NCBI GenBank assembly: GCA_045615545.1
Contig: JAZLFA010000033.1
Coordinates: forward strand, 1-7,365
Source: SIG220 sp045615545
GTDB lineage: Bacteria; Bacillota_I; Bacilli_A; RFN20; CAG-826
Reading direction: 5' to 3'
Length of the DNA: 7,365 nt
Below the pieces are notes generated by a model. The model saw nothing but the letters and a program-made list of their open reading frames with translations. It did no database searches and had not been told where the DNA came from. The position numbers were made by a program, and so were the translations under genes. Below are positions 1 to 6,988 of the stretch, piece after piece. The first letter of the stretch is position 1. Every line of letters begins with the position of its first letter.

Positions 1-425
1 ATCCCGAATTTAATGAATATGAAAATATTTATATTTCGTTAGTGGAAACCACATTCAAACTTTTAAATCTAAAAGCTGATCCAATTATTTCTGTTTCTTT
101 TGTGGATTTAGAAACAATTCATCAAATCAACAAAGAATATCGAAAAATCGATAGGCCAACAGATGTAATAAGCTTTGCTTTCTTAGATACTGAAAAGGAT
201 ATAGCTAAAATATTAGCAAAAAATGAAATGGTGGTATTAGGTGATATTTATATCTGTTTAGATAAAGCCAAAGAACAAGCAAAAGAATATGGACATAGTT
301 TAGATAGAGAACTTAGATTCTTGTTCATTCACGGACTATTACATCTTCTTGGCTATGACCATATGGAAAAGAAAGACGAGGAAATTATGTTTCCTCTTCA
401 AGAAAAAATTTTAGGAGAAAAATAA
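1..425 (+). CDS. ybeY: Endoribonuclease YbeY (rRNA maturation factor), 5'-partial
   Basis: YbeY is a cytoplasmic zinc-dependent RNase of the UPF0054 family that acts in 16S rRNA 3'-end maturation and ribosome quality control. The frame is open from the window edge (first complete codon at base 3) and ends in TAA at 423-425, giving 140 visible residues against about 150-160 for the family, so only a short N-terminus is missing. The zinc-site motif H-x3-H-x5-H is intact in HGLLHLLGYDH, with histidine codons at 330, 342 and 360. The conserved block NKEYRKIDRPTDVISF (roughly bases 129-176) and the DRELRFLFIHG helix are also typical. A GTG at 42 could be read as a start, but it has no ribosome binding site, and residues encoded before it (EYENIYISL) fit the family's N-terminal region, so I extend the gene to the edge. 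The next gene, cdd, starts 2 bases after the stop. In Bacillus, dgkA usually sits between ybeY and cdd; it is absent here. Confidence 0.95.
   Translation, partial: PEFNEYENIYISLVETTFKLLNLKADPIISVSFVDLETIHQINKEYRKIDRPTDVISFAFLDTEKDIAKILAKNEMVVLGDIYICLDKAKEQAKEYGHSLDRELRFLFIHGLLHLLGYDHMEKKDEEIMFPLQEKILGEK
413..417 (+). promoter_or_regulatory. Ribosome binding site of cdd
   Basis: AGGAG lies inside the last codons of ybeY, 10 bases before the cdd ATG. It supports the ATG at 428 as the start and implies that cdd is translated from the ybeY transcript. Confidence 0.75.
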
Positions 426-427
426 CT

Positions 428-829
428 ATGGACAAACTCGAACTAATTGCTGAAGCAATTGAGGCAAGAAAATTATCTTATTCGCCTTATTCACATTTTG
501 CAGTAGGGGCGGCAGTTGTTACAAAAGATGGAAAAGTATTTAAAGGCGCGAATGTTGAAAATGCTTCTTATCCTTTATGTATGTGCGCTGAACGTAACGC
601 CTTATATAACGCGATGATGAATGGTTATAAGAAAGATGACTTTGTCATGTTTGCCGTTGTCGGACCAACTGAAGAAGTTGTTTCTCCTTGTGGAGCGTGT
701 AGGCAAGTACTTAGCGAGCTTTATCCAAATGACGCTCCGATATACATGGCTAATTTAAAAGGCGATATCAAAGAAACAACGGTAAAAGAGTTATTACCAT
801 TTGCCTTCAGTGAGGATGCATTAAAATAA
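428..829 (+). CDS. cdd: Cytidine deaminase
   Basis: Cytidine deaminase hydrolyses (deoxy)cytidine to (deoxy)uridine in pyrimidine salvage and is a soluble, usually homotetrameric, zinc enzyme. The 133-residue protein matches the short tetrameric bacterial type (Bacillus Cdd is about 136). Visible signatures are the substrate-binding NVENAS motif (N42, E44), the active-site CAERNA motif with zinc ligand C53 and proton-shuttling E55, and PCGACRQV with zinc ligands C88 and C91. The three-cysteine zinc site is that of the tetrameric class, rather than the His-Cys-Cys site of the dimeric E. coli type. The ATG is supported by AGGAG 10 bases upstream and by alignment of the N-terminus (SYSPYSHFAVGAA at about 17-29). 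Its stop TAA shares one base with the era start. The position next to era is a long-conserved firmicute arrangement and does not imply a shared biochemical role. Confidence 0.97.
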   Translation: MDKLELIAEAIEARKLSYSPYSHFAVGAAVVTKDGKVFKGANVENASYPLCMCAERNALYNAMMNGYKKDDFVMFAVVGPTEEVVSPCGACRQVLSELYPNDAPIYMANLKGDIKETTVKELLPFAFSEDALK

Positions 830-1716
830 TGAAAAGCGGTTTTGTTAACATCATAGGTCGTCCTAATGTTGGAAAATCAACTTTGTTGAACCATATTCTA
901 AATCACAAAGTATCCATTGTTAGTGAAAAAGCCCAAACAACAAGAAATAACATTAAAGGCATCTATAATGATGATGATAGCCAAATTGTTTTCGTTGATA
1001 CTCCTGGTATTCATAAACCACATCAAAAATTAGGGGAAGAAATGAATGAAATGGCCTTATCAAGTATGGGTGATGTTGATGTAACGATATTGGTTGTTGA
1101 TATTTCTTTACCATTTGGAAATGGTGACTATTATCTAATCGATAAACTTAAAGATAACAAAACCCCATTAATCATTGCCTTTAATAAAATTGATCAAGCT
1201 CGAATTGTCGAAGCTGAAAAAATAAAAGCTAAATATTTTGCTTCTTTACCAAACGCTATTAGTGTTGATTTAGTCGCTAAAGATGGCTTTAATATTGATG
1301 TATTAATCAATATGATTAAAGATAAACTATCTGAAGGTCCAATGTATTACGAAAGAGATGTAATAAGCGATCAAGATGAAGTATTTCAAATAAAAGAAAT
1401 TATTCGCGAAAAGGCCCTGAAAGTATTAAAAGACGAAGTACCTCATTCAGTCGCGGTTTATATGGAGAATATTGAATGGGAAGAAAATCCTGTTCCAATT
1501 CAAGCTAGCATCATTGTAGAAAAAGAAAGCCAAAAACCAATAGTTATTGGAGCAGGTGGGAAGCGCATAAAAGAAATTGGTAGTTTAGCAAGACAACCAA
1601 TCGAAGCTTTATTAAAGAAACACGTTTATCTTAATTTATTAGTCAAAGTAGATAATGATTGGCGAAACCAAGAAAAATCATTAGTTACCTACGGATATAA
1701 AACTAAAAAAGAATAA
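829..1716 (+). CDS. era: GTPase Era, 30S ribosomal subunit assembly factor
   Basis: Era is a GTPase that binds the 3' end of 16S rRNA through a C-terminal KH domain and acts in late 30S assembly, coupling it to growth. The 295-residue length is normal. G1 is GRPNVGKS (residues 10-17), the switch I region includes QTTRNN (36-41), G3 is DTPG (57-60) and G4 is NKID (119-122). The KH domain carries the GAGG loop (241-244) within IGAGGKRIKEIG, followed by the family's ARQPIEALL and VKVDNDWRN blocks. The G5 element reads VAK (149-151), where the usual form is SA-[LKT]; this looks like lineage drift because everything else is canonical. The ATG overlaps the cdd stop as TAATG. The nearest Shine-Dalgarno-like bases (GAGG at 812-815) are 13 bases away, so translation is probably coupled to cdd. 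Function near ybeY is coherent: both act on 16S rRNA maturation. Confidence 0.98.
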   Translation: MKSGFVNIIGRPNVGKSTLLNHILNHKVSIVSEKAQTTRNNIKGIYNDDDSQIVFVDTPGIHKPHQKLGEEMNEMALSSMGDVDVTILVVDISLPFGNGDYYLIDKLKDNKTPLIIAFNKIDQARIVEAEKIKAKYFASLPNAISVDLVAKDGFNIDVLINMIKDKLSEGPMYYERDVISDQDEVFQIKEIIREKALKVLKDEVPHSVAVYMENIEWEENPVPIQASIIVEKESQKPIVIGAGGKRIKEIGSLARQPIEALLKKHVYLNLLVKVDNDWRNQEKSLVTYGYKTKKE

Positions 1717-2426
1717 TGAAAGCGATAATTTTATCGATAAGTAAATTCAAAGAAAAAGATGGCATCATAGATGCGATTAGTGAAAAAGGATACATTACTT
1801 TTAAAGCACATGGCATCCTTGATCCCAAAAATAAAAATGCCGCGATTAATTTGCCTTTAGTAGAGGCAGATTTAACTTTTAGTGAAAAAAGTAAATCCAC
1901 TAATATGATTCTCAAAGAATCAAAAGTGTTACATTTTCCATTAAAAGCAAATTTTGATTTAGAATACTTAAGCTATTTAAGTCTATTAGGGGAAGTAACA
2001 AAAACTCTTCTTTCTGATAGTGAAAAAGGAGAGATTTATAAAGATCTTCATCAGGTTATCTTAGCTTATAAAAAACAAGAGGATAAAAAATTAATCGTCC
2101 TTAAATATTTATCTAGAATATTTGCACTTAGTGGCTTTGCTTTAAATGTTAACGAATGTATACGATGCGGCAATAAAACTGATATTGTAATGTTCTCGTT
2201 TATTGAAGGCGGTTTTATTTGCCGAAACTGTATAGATAAAGATGATGTATTTGAACTATCAAAAGATCAAATGCTCTTATTAAGAAAAATTGTTAATTAT
2301 GATAATTATGATTTTTCCGAATGGAAAGTTGATGAAAATGATAGTAAATATCTATTAAATAAATTCTTTGAATTTATATATAACTGTTATGGCTATAAGG
2401 TTAAAAGCTTAGACGCTATTAATTAA
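1716..2426 (+). CDS. recO: DNA repair protein RecO (recombination mediator)
   Basis: RecO works with RecR (and RecF) to load RecA onto SSB-coated single-stranded DNA in gap repair. The protein has 236 residues, slightly shorter than Bacillus RecO (about 255). The N-terminal OB-fold region spans roughly 1-75, and a mostly helical middle contains the family block ALSGFALNVNECIRCG (136-152). A four-cysteine zinc motif is visible as C148-x2-C151 and C169-x2-C172. The start is TAATG overlapping the era stop. I see no good ribosome binding site in the preceding 15 bases, which suggests reinitiation or coupling after era. The N-terminus MKAIILSISKFKEKDGII corresponds to the GIVL...Y-E-D-I pattern of the family, supporting this start. 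RecO is a fast-diverging family, but gene position and the zinc motif make the assignment secure. It is the last gene of the first string, and no factor-independent terminator is visible after it. Confidence 0.94.
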   Translation: MKAIILSISKFKEKDGIIDAISEKGYITFKAHGILDPKNKNAAINLPLVEADLTFSEKSKSTNMILKESKVLHFPLKANFDLEYLSYLSLLGEVTKTLLSDSEKGEIYKDLHQVILAYKKQEDKKLIVLKYLSRIFALSGFALNVNECIRCGNKTDIVMFSFIEGGFICRNCIDKDDVFELSKDQMLLLRKIVNYDNYDFSEWKVDENDSKYLLNKFFEFIYNCYGYKVKSLDAIN

Positions 2427-2446
2427 TTAATAATTTAATAAAAGTA

Positions 2447-2458
2447 CACTTATAAGTG
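2447..2458. repeat. 12-bp perfect palindrome, candidate operator
   Basis: CACTTATAAGTG is identical to its own reverse complement. It ends one base before the -35 box of the glyS promoter, centred about 44 bases upstream of the predicted transcription start. As RNA it could form only a 4-bp stem with a 4-base loop and has no following T-run, so it is not a convincing terminator. A binding site for a dimeric regulator is the best reading, but this is inference. A chance palindrome in AT-rich DNA remains possible. Confidence 0.45.
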
Positions 2459-2459
2459 G

Positions 2460-2489
2460 TTGACAAGTAAACAATATTTTGGATACAAT
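2460..2489 (+). promoter_or_regulatory. Sigma-A-type promoter of glyS-dnaG-rpoD-trmK
   Basis: A perfect -35 hexamer TTGACA (2460-2465) is followed after 18 bases by TACAAT (2484-2489), one mismatch from consensus. Transcription would start near 2496-2497, giving a leader of about 30 bases before the glyS ATG. The DNA upstream (about 2418-2443) is almost pure A/T and could serve as an UP element. This is the only intergenic gap in the window and separates the two gene strings. The RpoD encoded downstream has canonical regions 2.4 and 4.2, so it should read this promoter, which makes self-maintaining expression of the sigma factor plausible. Confidence 0.8.
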
Positions 2490-2510
2490 CTTTTCCGTTA
2501 CGCACTATTA

Positions 2511-2516
2511 AAGGAG
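2511..2516 (+). promoter_or_regulatory. Ribosome binding site of glyS
   Basis: AAGGAG ends 10 bases before the ATG at 2527. It is one of the strongest ribosome binding sites in the window and fixes the glyS start. Confidence 0.85.
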
Positions 2517-2526
2517 AAAATTTATT

Positions 2527-3900
2527 ATGGGTAAATTTAGTTATGAACAAATTACAACACACCTAATCACTTCTGGATATTATTACCAAGGTAGTGAAAT
2601 TTATGGTGGACTTTCAAACACTTGGGATTATGGCCCTATTGGCAGCGAAATAAAAAATAACATTCGCAAACTATGGTGGAAGAAATTCGTACAAGAATCT
2701 CCAACAAATGTTGGAATTGACGCTGCTATATTAATGAATCCGAAAGTGTGGATGGCAACTGGCCACGTATCAACATTTAATGATCCATTAATTGATTGTA
2801 AACATTGTCATCAACGTTTTAGAGCGGATCAACTTATTGAAGCAGCTTTCCCAGATGTTAATGTTAATAAAATGACAAATGAAGAAATGATGGCTTTTAT
2901 ACGTGAAAACCATGTTAAATGCCCAAGCTGTGGAAGCGAAGCATTTACCGATATTCGTCAATTTAATATGATGTTTAAAACTCATATTGGCGTTACCGAA
3001 GATAGCAAATCAGAAGTATATCTAAGACCAGAAACAGCGCAAGGTGTCTTTGTTAACTTTAAAAACGTTTGTCGTACCACAAGAAGAAAGTTACCTTTAG
3101 GTATTTGCAATACTGGTAAAGCATTTAGAAATGAAATTACACCAGGTAATATGACATTTAGAACCCGTGAATTTGATCAAATGGAAATGGAATTCTTCTG
3201 TAAACCAGGAACAGATTTAGAATGGTTTGCATATTGGAAGAATTATTGTTTAGACTTTGTAAATAATTTAGGTATTAAACCTGAAAATTTAAGATATCGT
3301 GATCACGAAAAAGAAGAATTAGCTTTCTATAGCAAAGCCACAACTGATATTGAATATTTATTCCCATTTGGTTGGGGTGAAGTATGGGGCATTGCCGATC
3401 GTACTGATTACGATTTAAAACGCCATATGGATTATAGTGGAGAATCATTAGAATATCTCGATCCAGAAACAAATGAAAAATATGTTCCATATTGTATTGA
3501 ACCATCAGTTGGTTTAGACCGTTTAGTTTTAATGACATTATGCGAAGCATATGATGAAGAAAATGTTGGCGAAAACGATACCCGTATCGTCATGCATTTA
3601 CATAAAAATATCGCTCCTTACAAAGTGGCGATATTCCCACTTAGCAAAAAGCTGGAAGAAAAAGCTAGAGAAGTATATGGTTTATTAAGCAAATACTTCA
3701 TGGTTACATATGATGATACTGGTAGTATTGGTAAACGTTATCGTCGTCAAGACGCAATCGGTACACCTTACTGTGTCACCATCGACTTTGACACAATTGA
3801 AAAAGATAATTGTGTAACAATTAGAGATAGAGATACTATGGAACAAATCCGTTTACCTATCTCCGAACTTAAGAACTATTTTGATAGAGAGTTAAATTAA
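2527..3900 (+). CDS. glyS: Glycyl-tRNA synthetase, single-chain (dimeric class II) type
   Basis: This enzyme charges tRNA-Gly with glycine using ATP. It is the one-chain homodimeric form (about 460 residues; also called glyQS), not the two-gene alpha2/beta2 form (glyQ plus glyS) found at the same locus in Bacillus subtilis. The N-terminal catalytic core contains GGLSNTWDYGPIG (27-39) and NVGIDAAILMNPKVW (61-75). Class II motif 2 is represented by FRNEITPGNMTFRTREFDQ (200-218) and motif 3 by EPSVGLDRLVL (325-335). The C-terminal anticodon-binding domain begins near IAPYKVAIFPL (362-372) and includes the GKRYRRQDAIGTP block (402-414). An insertion carries two CxxC pairs (C91/C94 and C132/C135), probably a zinc-ribbon-like element seen in some but not all members of this type. 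The ATG is supported by AAGGAG at 2511-2516. The stop shares one base with the dnaG start. No T-box leader precedes it. Confidence 0.98.
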   Translation: MGKFSYEQITTHLITSGYYYQGSEIYGGLSNTWDYGPIGSEIKNNIRKLWWKKFVQESPTNVGIDAAILMNPKVWMATGHVSTFNDPLIDCKHCHQRFRADQLIEAAFPDVNVNKMTNEEMMAFIRENHVKCPSCGSEAFTDIRQFNMMFKTHIGVTEDSKSEVYLRPETAQGVFVNFKNVCRTTRRKLPLGICNTGKAFRNEITPGNMTFRTREFDQMEMEFFCKPGTDLEWFAYWKNYCLDFVNNLGIKPENLRYRDHEKEELAFYSKATTDIEYLFPFGWGEVWGIADRTDYDLKRHMDYSGESLEYLDPETNEKYVPYCIEPSVGLDRLVLMTLCEAYDEENVGENDTRIVMHLHKNIAPYKVAIFPLSKKLEEKAREVYGLLSKYFMVTYDDTGSIGKRYRRQDAIGTPYCVTIDFDTIEKDNCVTIRDRDTMEQIRLPISELKNYFDRELN

Positions 3901-5717
3901 TGGCAATCGATCCAGAGTTAATTGAATATATTAAAAAGAACACTGATATAGTGAAGATTATTTCTTCCTATCAACCAGTGACGCAAAAAGGCAAAGATTA
4001 TGTTGCTCTTTGCCCTTTTCATGATGACTCTAATCCAAGTATGCATATCAATCCACAAAAGCAAATATTTAAATGCTTTGTTTGTGGTACTGGCGGAGAC
4101 GCTATCCAATATGTAAGAAAAAGAGAACATCTTTCTTATATAGAAGCCTTACGTAAAGTAGCAGAATTAAGTGGCATATCTGATCCAAGACTCGATAAAG
4201 CCGCTAATGTTCACCCAGTAAATGAGAAATTGGTGCCTTTATATAAATGTTTAAAAGACTTAACAACATTTTATCAATATGCACTTACTACACCAGAAGG
4301 AAAAGAAGGTTTAGATTATTTAGAATCTCGTTTATTAAATGAAGAGATGCGCAATAAATATAATTTAGGCTACGCTCCAAAAGATGGTAAGGCTACAATT
4401 GCCTTCTTACAAAGTAAGGGACATTCGCTTCAAACTATTGAACAAGTCGGTATCGCCACAATTAGCGGTGGAACTTATAGCGATAAAAATGCGGGAAGAG
4501 TTATTTTTTCTCTTAAAGATGCGAGTGGTAATGTTATTGGCTATAGCGCTAGAACACTTAAAGCAAAAGATGACGCTAAATATGTAAATACACAAGAAAC
4601 ACCTTTATTCCATAAGAGCAATATTTTATATAACTATGACCGCGCAAGAGAAACAGCGCGTATGGATGGATATGTCTATGTCTTAGAAGGATTTATGGAT
4701 GTGTTTGCTCTTTCTCGTATAGGAATTGAAAGTGCAGTGGCTATTATGGGTACCGCCTTAACAGTAGAGCACATTGAAATGTTAAGAAGGCTTAACGTTG
4801 AAGTAAGACTTTGTCTTGATGGAGATTTACCAGGACAAATGAACACTGTTAAAGCCAGTAAATTATTACAAAAGTCGGGTTTAAAATTTCGTATTGTTGA
4901 TAATCAAAATAATCCTCGTGATCCAGATGAAATATTTAAAGAAGATGGACCTAATGCGTTAAGAACATATTTATCTACATTAATCAGTAGACCAGATTTT
5001 GTCCTTAATTATTTAAAGAATAGCAATCCGCTAAAATCACCAGAAGAAAAGAAAACATTAATTAAAGAATATATACCAATTCTTTTATCGATTGATAATG
5101 TTTTGGAGGTAGATAGCTATATTCGTAAGATTTCCGCTATCACAGGCTACGAAATTGAATCAATCAATAATCTTGTCAATGAAGCAAGAAAATCGGGCGC
5201 ACATGAGCGTATAAATATTATTTCTCGTTATCAACCAGAAAAGAAAATATTACATCGTTTACAATTAGCGGAAAGAGAAATGCTTTATCTCATGACTTCA
5301 CATAAAGAAGCGGTTGAATTTTATGAAAATAAAGTGGCAGGATTTTATGAAGATAGTTACCGCGAAATCGCTAATTATATTATTGAGTACGCAAGTAACC
5401 ATGAAGAGATTGATGTTAGCGGTATTATCGATACCATTAATGGCAGCGAAGCAAGTAATAGTGAACAATTAATTAACGAACTTACTGCTATGCAGTATGA
5501 AAAAAATCATATCAATATTACCGTTGATGAAGAGGGGAATCCAAACTTAAATATTGAAGAAATCTTAAATAGTTTGTTAGATTCCATTAATAAAGAAAAA
5601 GAAAAGATTAACGAAGACGATATTCTAAAAGCATCTTTAGAAGGAAAAGACCCTTTAGAACAAGCGCGTATATTGAACGAACACAATCGTCGCAAGGCGA
5701 AAAATAATCAAGACTAG
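3900..5717 (+). CDS. dnaG: DNA primase DnaG
   Basis: DnaG makes the RNA primers for lagging-strand and origin synthesis and is recruited by the replicative helicase. At 605 residues it has the full bacterial length (Bacillus about 603). The N-terminal CHC2 zinc ribbon has ligands C38, H41, C59 and C62 (CPFH ... CFVC). The RNA polymerase core and TOPRIM fold follow, with the metal-binding acidic residues all present: E263 and D267 in EGFMD, D307 and D309 in LDGD, and D341 and D343 in DPDE. After the LDGD motif the sequence reads LPGQMN, where [KR/E]AG-type residues are more usual, a minor variant. The C-terminal third (about 445-605) is the helicase-interacting region and ends in a charged tail. 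The start is TAATG overlapping the glyS stop; AGAGAG at 3886-3891 is only a weak ribosome binding site, so coupling to glyS is likely. The TAG stop overlaps the rpoD ribosome binding site. Confidence 0.98.
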   Translation: MAIDPELIEYIKKNTDIVKIISSYQPVTQKGKDYVALCPFHDDSNPSMHINPQKQIFKCFVCGTGGDAIQYVRKREHLSYIEALRKVAELSGISDPRLDKAANVHPVNEKLVPLYKCLKDLTTFYQYALTTPEGKEGLDYLESRLLNEEMRNKYNLGYAPKDGKATIAFLQSKGHSLQTIEQVGIATISGGTYSDKNAGRVIFSLKDASGNVIGYSARTLKAKDDAKYVNTQETPLFHKSNILYNYDRARETARMDGYVYVLEGFMDVFALSRIGIESAVAIMGTALTVEHIEMLRRLNVEVRLCLDGDLPGQMNTVKASKLLQKSGLKFRIVDNQNNPRDPDEIFKEDGPNALRTYLSTLISRPDFVLNYLKNSNPLKSPEEKKTLIKEYIPILLSIDNVLEVDSYIRKISAITGYEIESINNLVNEARKSGAHERINIISRYQPEKKILHRLQLAEREMLYLMTSHKEAVEFYENKVAGFYEDSYREIANYIIEYASNHEEIDVSGIIDTINGSEASNSEQLINELTAMQYEKNHINITVDEEGNPNLNIEEILNSLLDSINKEKEKINEDDILKASLEGKDPLEQARILNEHNRRKAKNNQD

Positions 5718-5721
5718 GAGG
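5716..5721 (+). promoter_or_regulatory. Ribosome binding site of rpoD
   Basis: A full consensus AGGAGG lies 7 bases before the ATG at 5729 and shares two bases with the dnaG TAG stop (5715-5717). It is the strongest site in the window and decides the rpoD start over the in-frame ATG at 5825, which has no comparable site. It should let rpoD be translated well above dnaG from the same mRNA. Confidence 0.88.
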
Positions 5722-5728
5722 ATAGGTT

Positions 5729-6988
5729 ATGGGAAGAACAAAAGGTAGTGTTAATGTTAAAGGAAAAAAGGACGTTAAAAAGAGTAAAAAAGTAACTAGC
5801 ATCGTTAACGATGATGGCGAAGTAATGACTTTAGATGATGTCCGTAATTCACTTTATGATAAATGCAAAGATTTAGGTGTCATCGATCAAAGTGAAATCG
5901 ATGAAGCTTTTGCAGCGTATGATTTAGATGATGACGCAATTGAAGATTTAATTAAATTCTTTAAAAGCAAAGGCATTGAAATCACCGATGATGAAGCAGA
6001 AGAAGATGGTGATTTAGATGACATCGATGAAAGCAAGATGAATCTTGACGAAGAACCCGAAGATGATTTCTTTGAAGATGAACAAGGTAATAATTTAGAA
6101 GAAGATTTAGACCTAGAACATCTAGAAGCTGGATTATCTGGTGAAGTCAAAGTAAATGACTCCGTTAAGATGTATCTTAAAGAAATTGGTAAATTCGAAC
6201 TTTTAAAACCAGAAGAAGAACCAATTTTAGCCAAAAGAATATTAGAAGGCGATGAGGCCGCTAAACAAAAACTTATCAACGCAAACTTGCGTTTAGTTGT
6301 TAATATTGCTAAGCGTTATGTTGGTAGAGGAATGCTCTTCTTAGATTTAATCCAAGAAGGTAACCTTGGCTTAATGAAGGCTGTTGATAAATTTGATTAT
6401 GAAAAAGGATTTAAATTCTCAACATATGCAACATGGTGGATTCGTCAAGCTATTACAAGAGCAATCGCCGATCAAGCTAGAACTATTCGTATTCCAGTCC
6501 ACATGGTTGAAACAATCAATAAAATGACTCGTGTACAAAGACAATTAATCCAAGATTTAGGAAGAGAACCAACCGCGGACGAAATAAGTGAAGCGATGGG
6601 TGGAGAATTATCACCAAAAAGAATTAGAGAAATTCAAAGAATTGCAATGGAACCAGTTTCATTAGAAACTCCAATTGGCGAAGAAGATGATTCACATTTA
6701 GGTGATTTTATCGAAGATAAAGAAAGCGAATCACCAGTGGAATATACCACCAATCAATTATTAAGAGAAGAGCTTGAAATTGTTTTACAAGAATTAACTC
6801 CAAGAGAAGAAAGAGTTATTAGACTTCGTTATGGATTAGATGATAATCATCCACGTACATTAGAACAAGTCGGTACAGAATTTGGTGTTACTCGTGAAAG
6901 AATAAGACAAATCGAAGCCAAAGCAATCAATAAACTTAAACACCGTAACCGTAGTAAACGTTTAGGAGATTATCAAGGAAGTAGATAA
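5729..6988 (+). CDS. rpoD: RNA polymerase primary sigma factor RpoD/SigA
   Basis: This is the housekeeping sigma factor that directs RNA polymerase core to -10/-35 promoters. It has 419 residues, about 48 more than Bacillus SigA. Residues 1-22 are strongly basic (9 Lys/Arg). Region 1.1 is recognisable at about 33-85, followed by a very acidic linker (87-133, 26 Asp/Glu). Region 1.2 starts at DSVKMYLKEIGKF (144-156). Region 2 runs about 185-255, with NLRLVVNIAKRYVGRGMLFL, then LDLIQEGNLGLMKAVDKFDY and the -10 reading helix STYATWWIRQAITRAIADQA (231-250). Region 3 follows, with the 3.2 finger EPVSLETPIGEEDDSHLGDF (308-327). The region 4.2 helix-turn-helix covers about 376-402 (TLEQVGTEFGVTRERIRQIE). 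Regions 2.4 and 4.2 are canonical, so it should recognise TTGACA/TATAAT promoters. The ATG at 5729 follows a perfect AGGAGG. The stop overlaps the trmK start. Its place after dnaG is the conserved macromolecular synthesis operon layout. Confidence 0.98.
   Translation: MGRTKGSVNVKGKKDVKKSKKVTSIVNDDGEVMTLDDVRNSLYDKCKDLGVIDQSEIDEAFAAYDLDDDAIEDLIKFFKSKGIEITDDEAEEDGDLDDIDESKMNLDEEPEDDFFEDEQGNNLEEDLDLEHLEAGLSGEVKVNDSVKMYLKEIGKFELLKPEEEPILAKRILEGDEAAKQKLINANLRLVVNIAKRYVGRGMLFLDLIQEGNLGLMKAVDKFDYEKGFKFSTYATWWIRQAITRAIADQARTIRIPVHMVETINKMTRVQRQLIQDLGREPTADEISEAMGGELSPKRIREIQRIAMEPVSLETPIGEEDDSHLGDFIEDKESESPVEYTTNQLLREELEIVLQELTPREERVIRLRYGLDDNHPRTLEQVGTEFGVTRERIRQIEAKAINKLKHRNRSKRLGDYQGSR
6975..6980 (+). 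promoter_or_regulatory. Ribosome binding site of trmK
   Basis: AAGGAA within the last codons of rpoD sits 7 bases before the ATG at 6988 and supports that start. A second AGGAG at 6964-6968 is too distant to be the main site. Confidence 0.65.

Noticed and set aside
42..44. GTG as the start codon of ybeY
   Set aside because: No ribosome binding site precedes it, and the open frame upstream encodes residues that fit the YbeY N-terminus; the true start is outside the window.
2444..2465. Palindrome after recO as a factor-independent terminator
   Set aside because: The stem would be only 4 bp with a 4-base loop, A/T-containing, and no T-run follows; it is better explained as a DNA site.
3275..3550. 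91-codon open frame on the - strand inside glyS
   Set aside because: It lies fully within a certain gene, has atypical composition and no ribosome binding site or conserved motif.
3788..3816. TTGACA within glyS as an internal promoter for dnaG
   Set aside because: The only -10-like sequence, GATAAT at 3805-3810, is just 11 bases away; at 17 bases spacing the hexamer is TGTGTA, which is a poor match.
4384..4587. 67-codon + strand frame inside dnaG
   Set aside because: It is an out-of-frame shadow within the intact primase core, with no sign of a frameshift in dnaG.
5825..5827. In-frame ATG (Met33) as the rpoD start
   Set aside because: It would align neatly with region 1.1 of Bacillus SigA, but the upstream ATG at 5729 has a perfect AGGAGG at ideal spacing, while Met33 has none.
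5887..6279. Serine-rich 130-codon open frame on the - strand
   Set aside because: It is the reverse complement of the Asp/Glu-rich segment of rpoD; GAT/GAA runs read backwards give serine-type codons. It has no family resemblance and no independent start signal.
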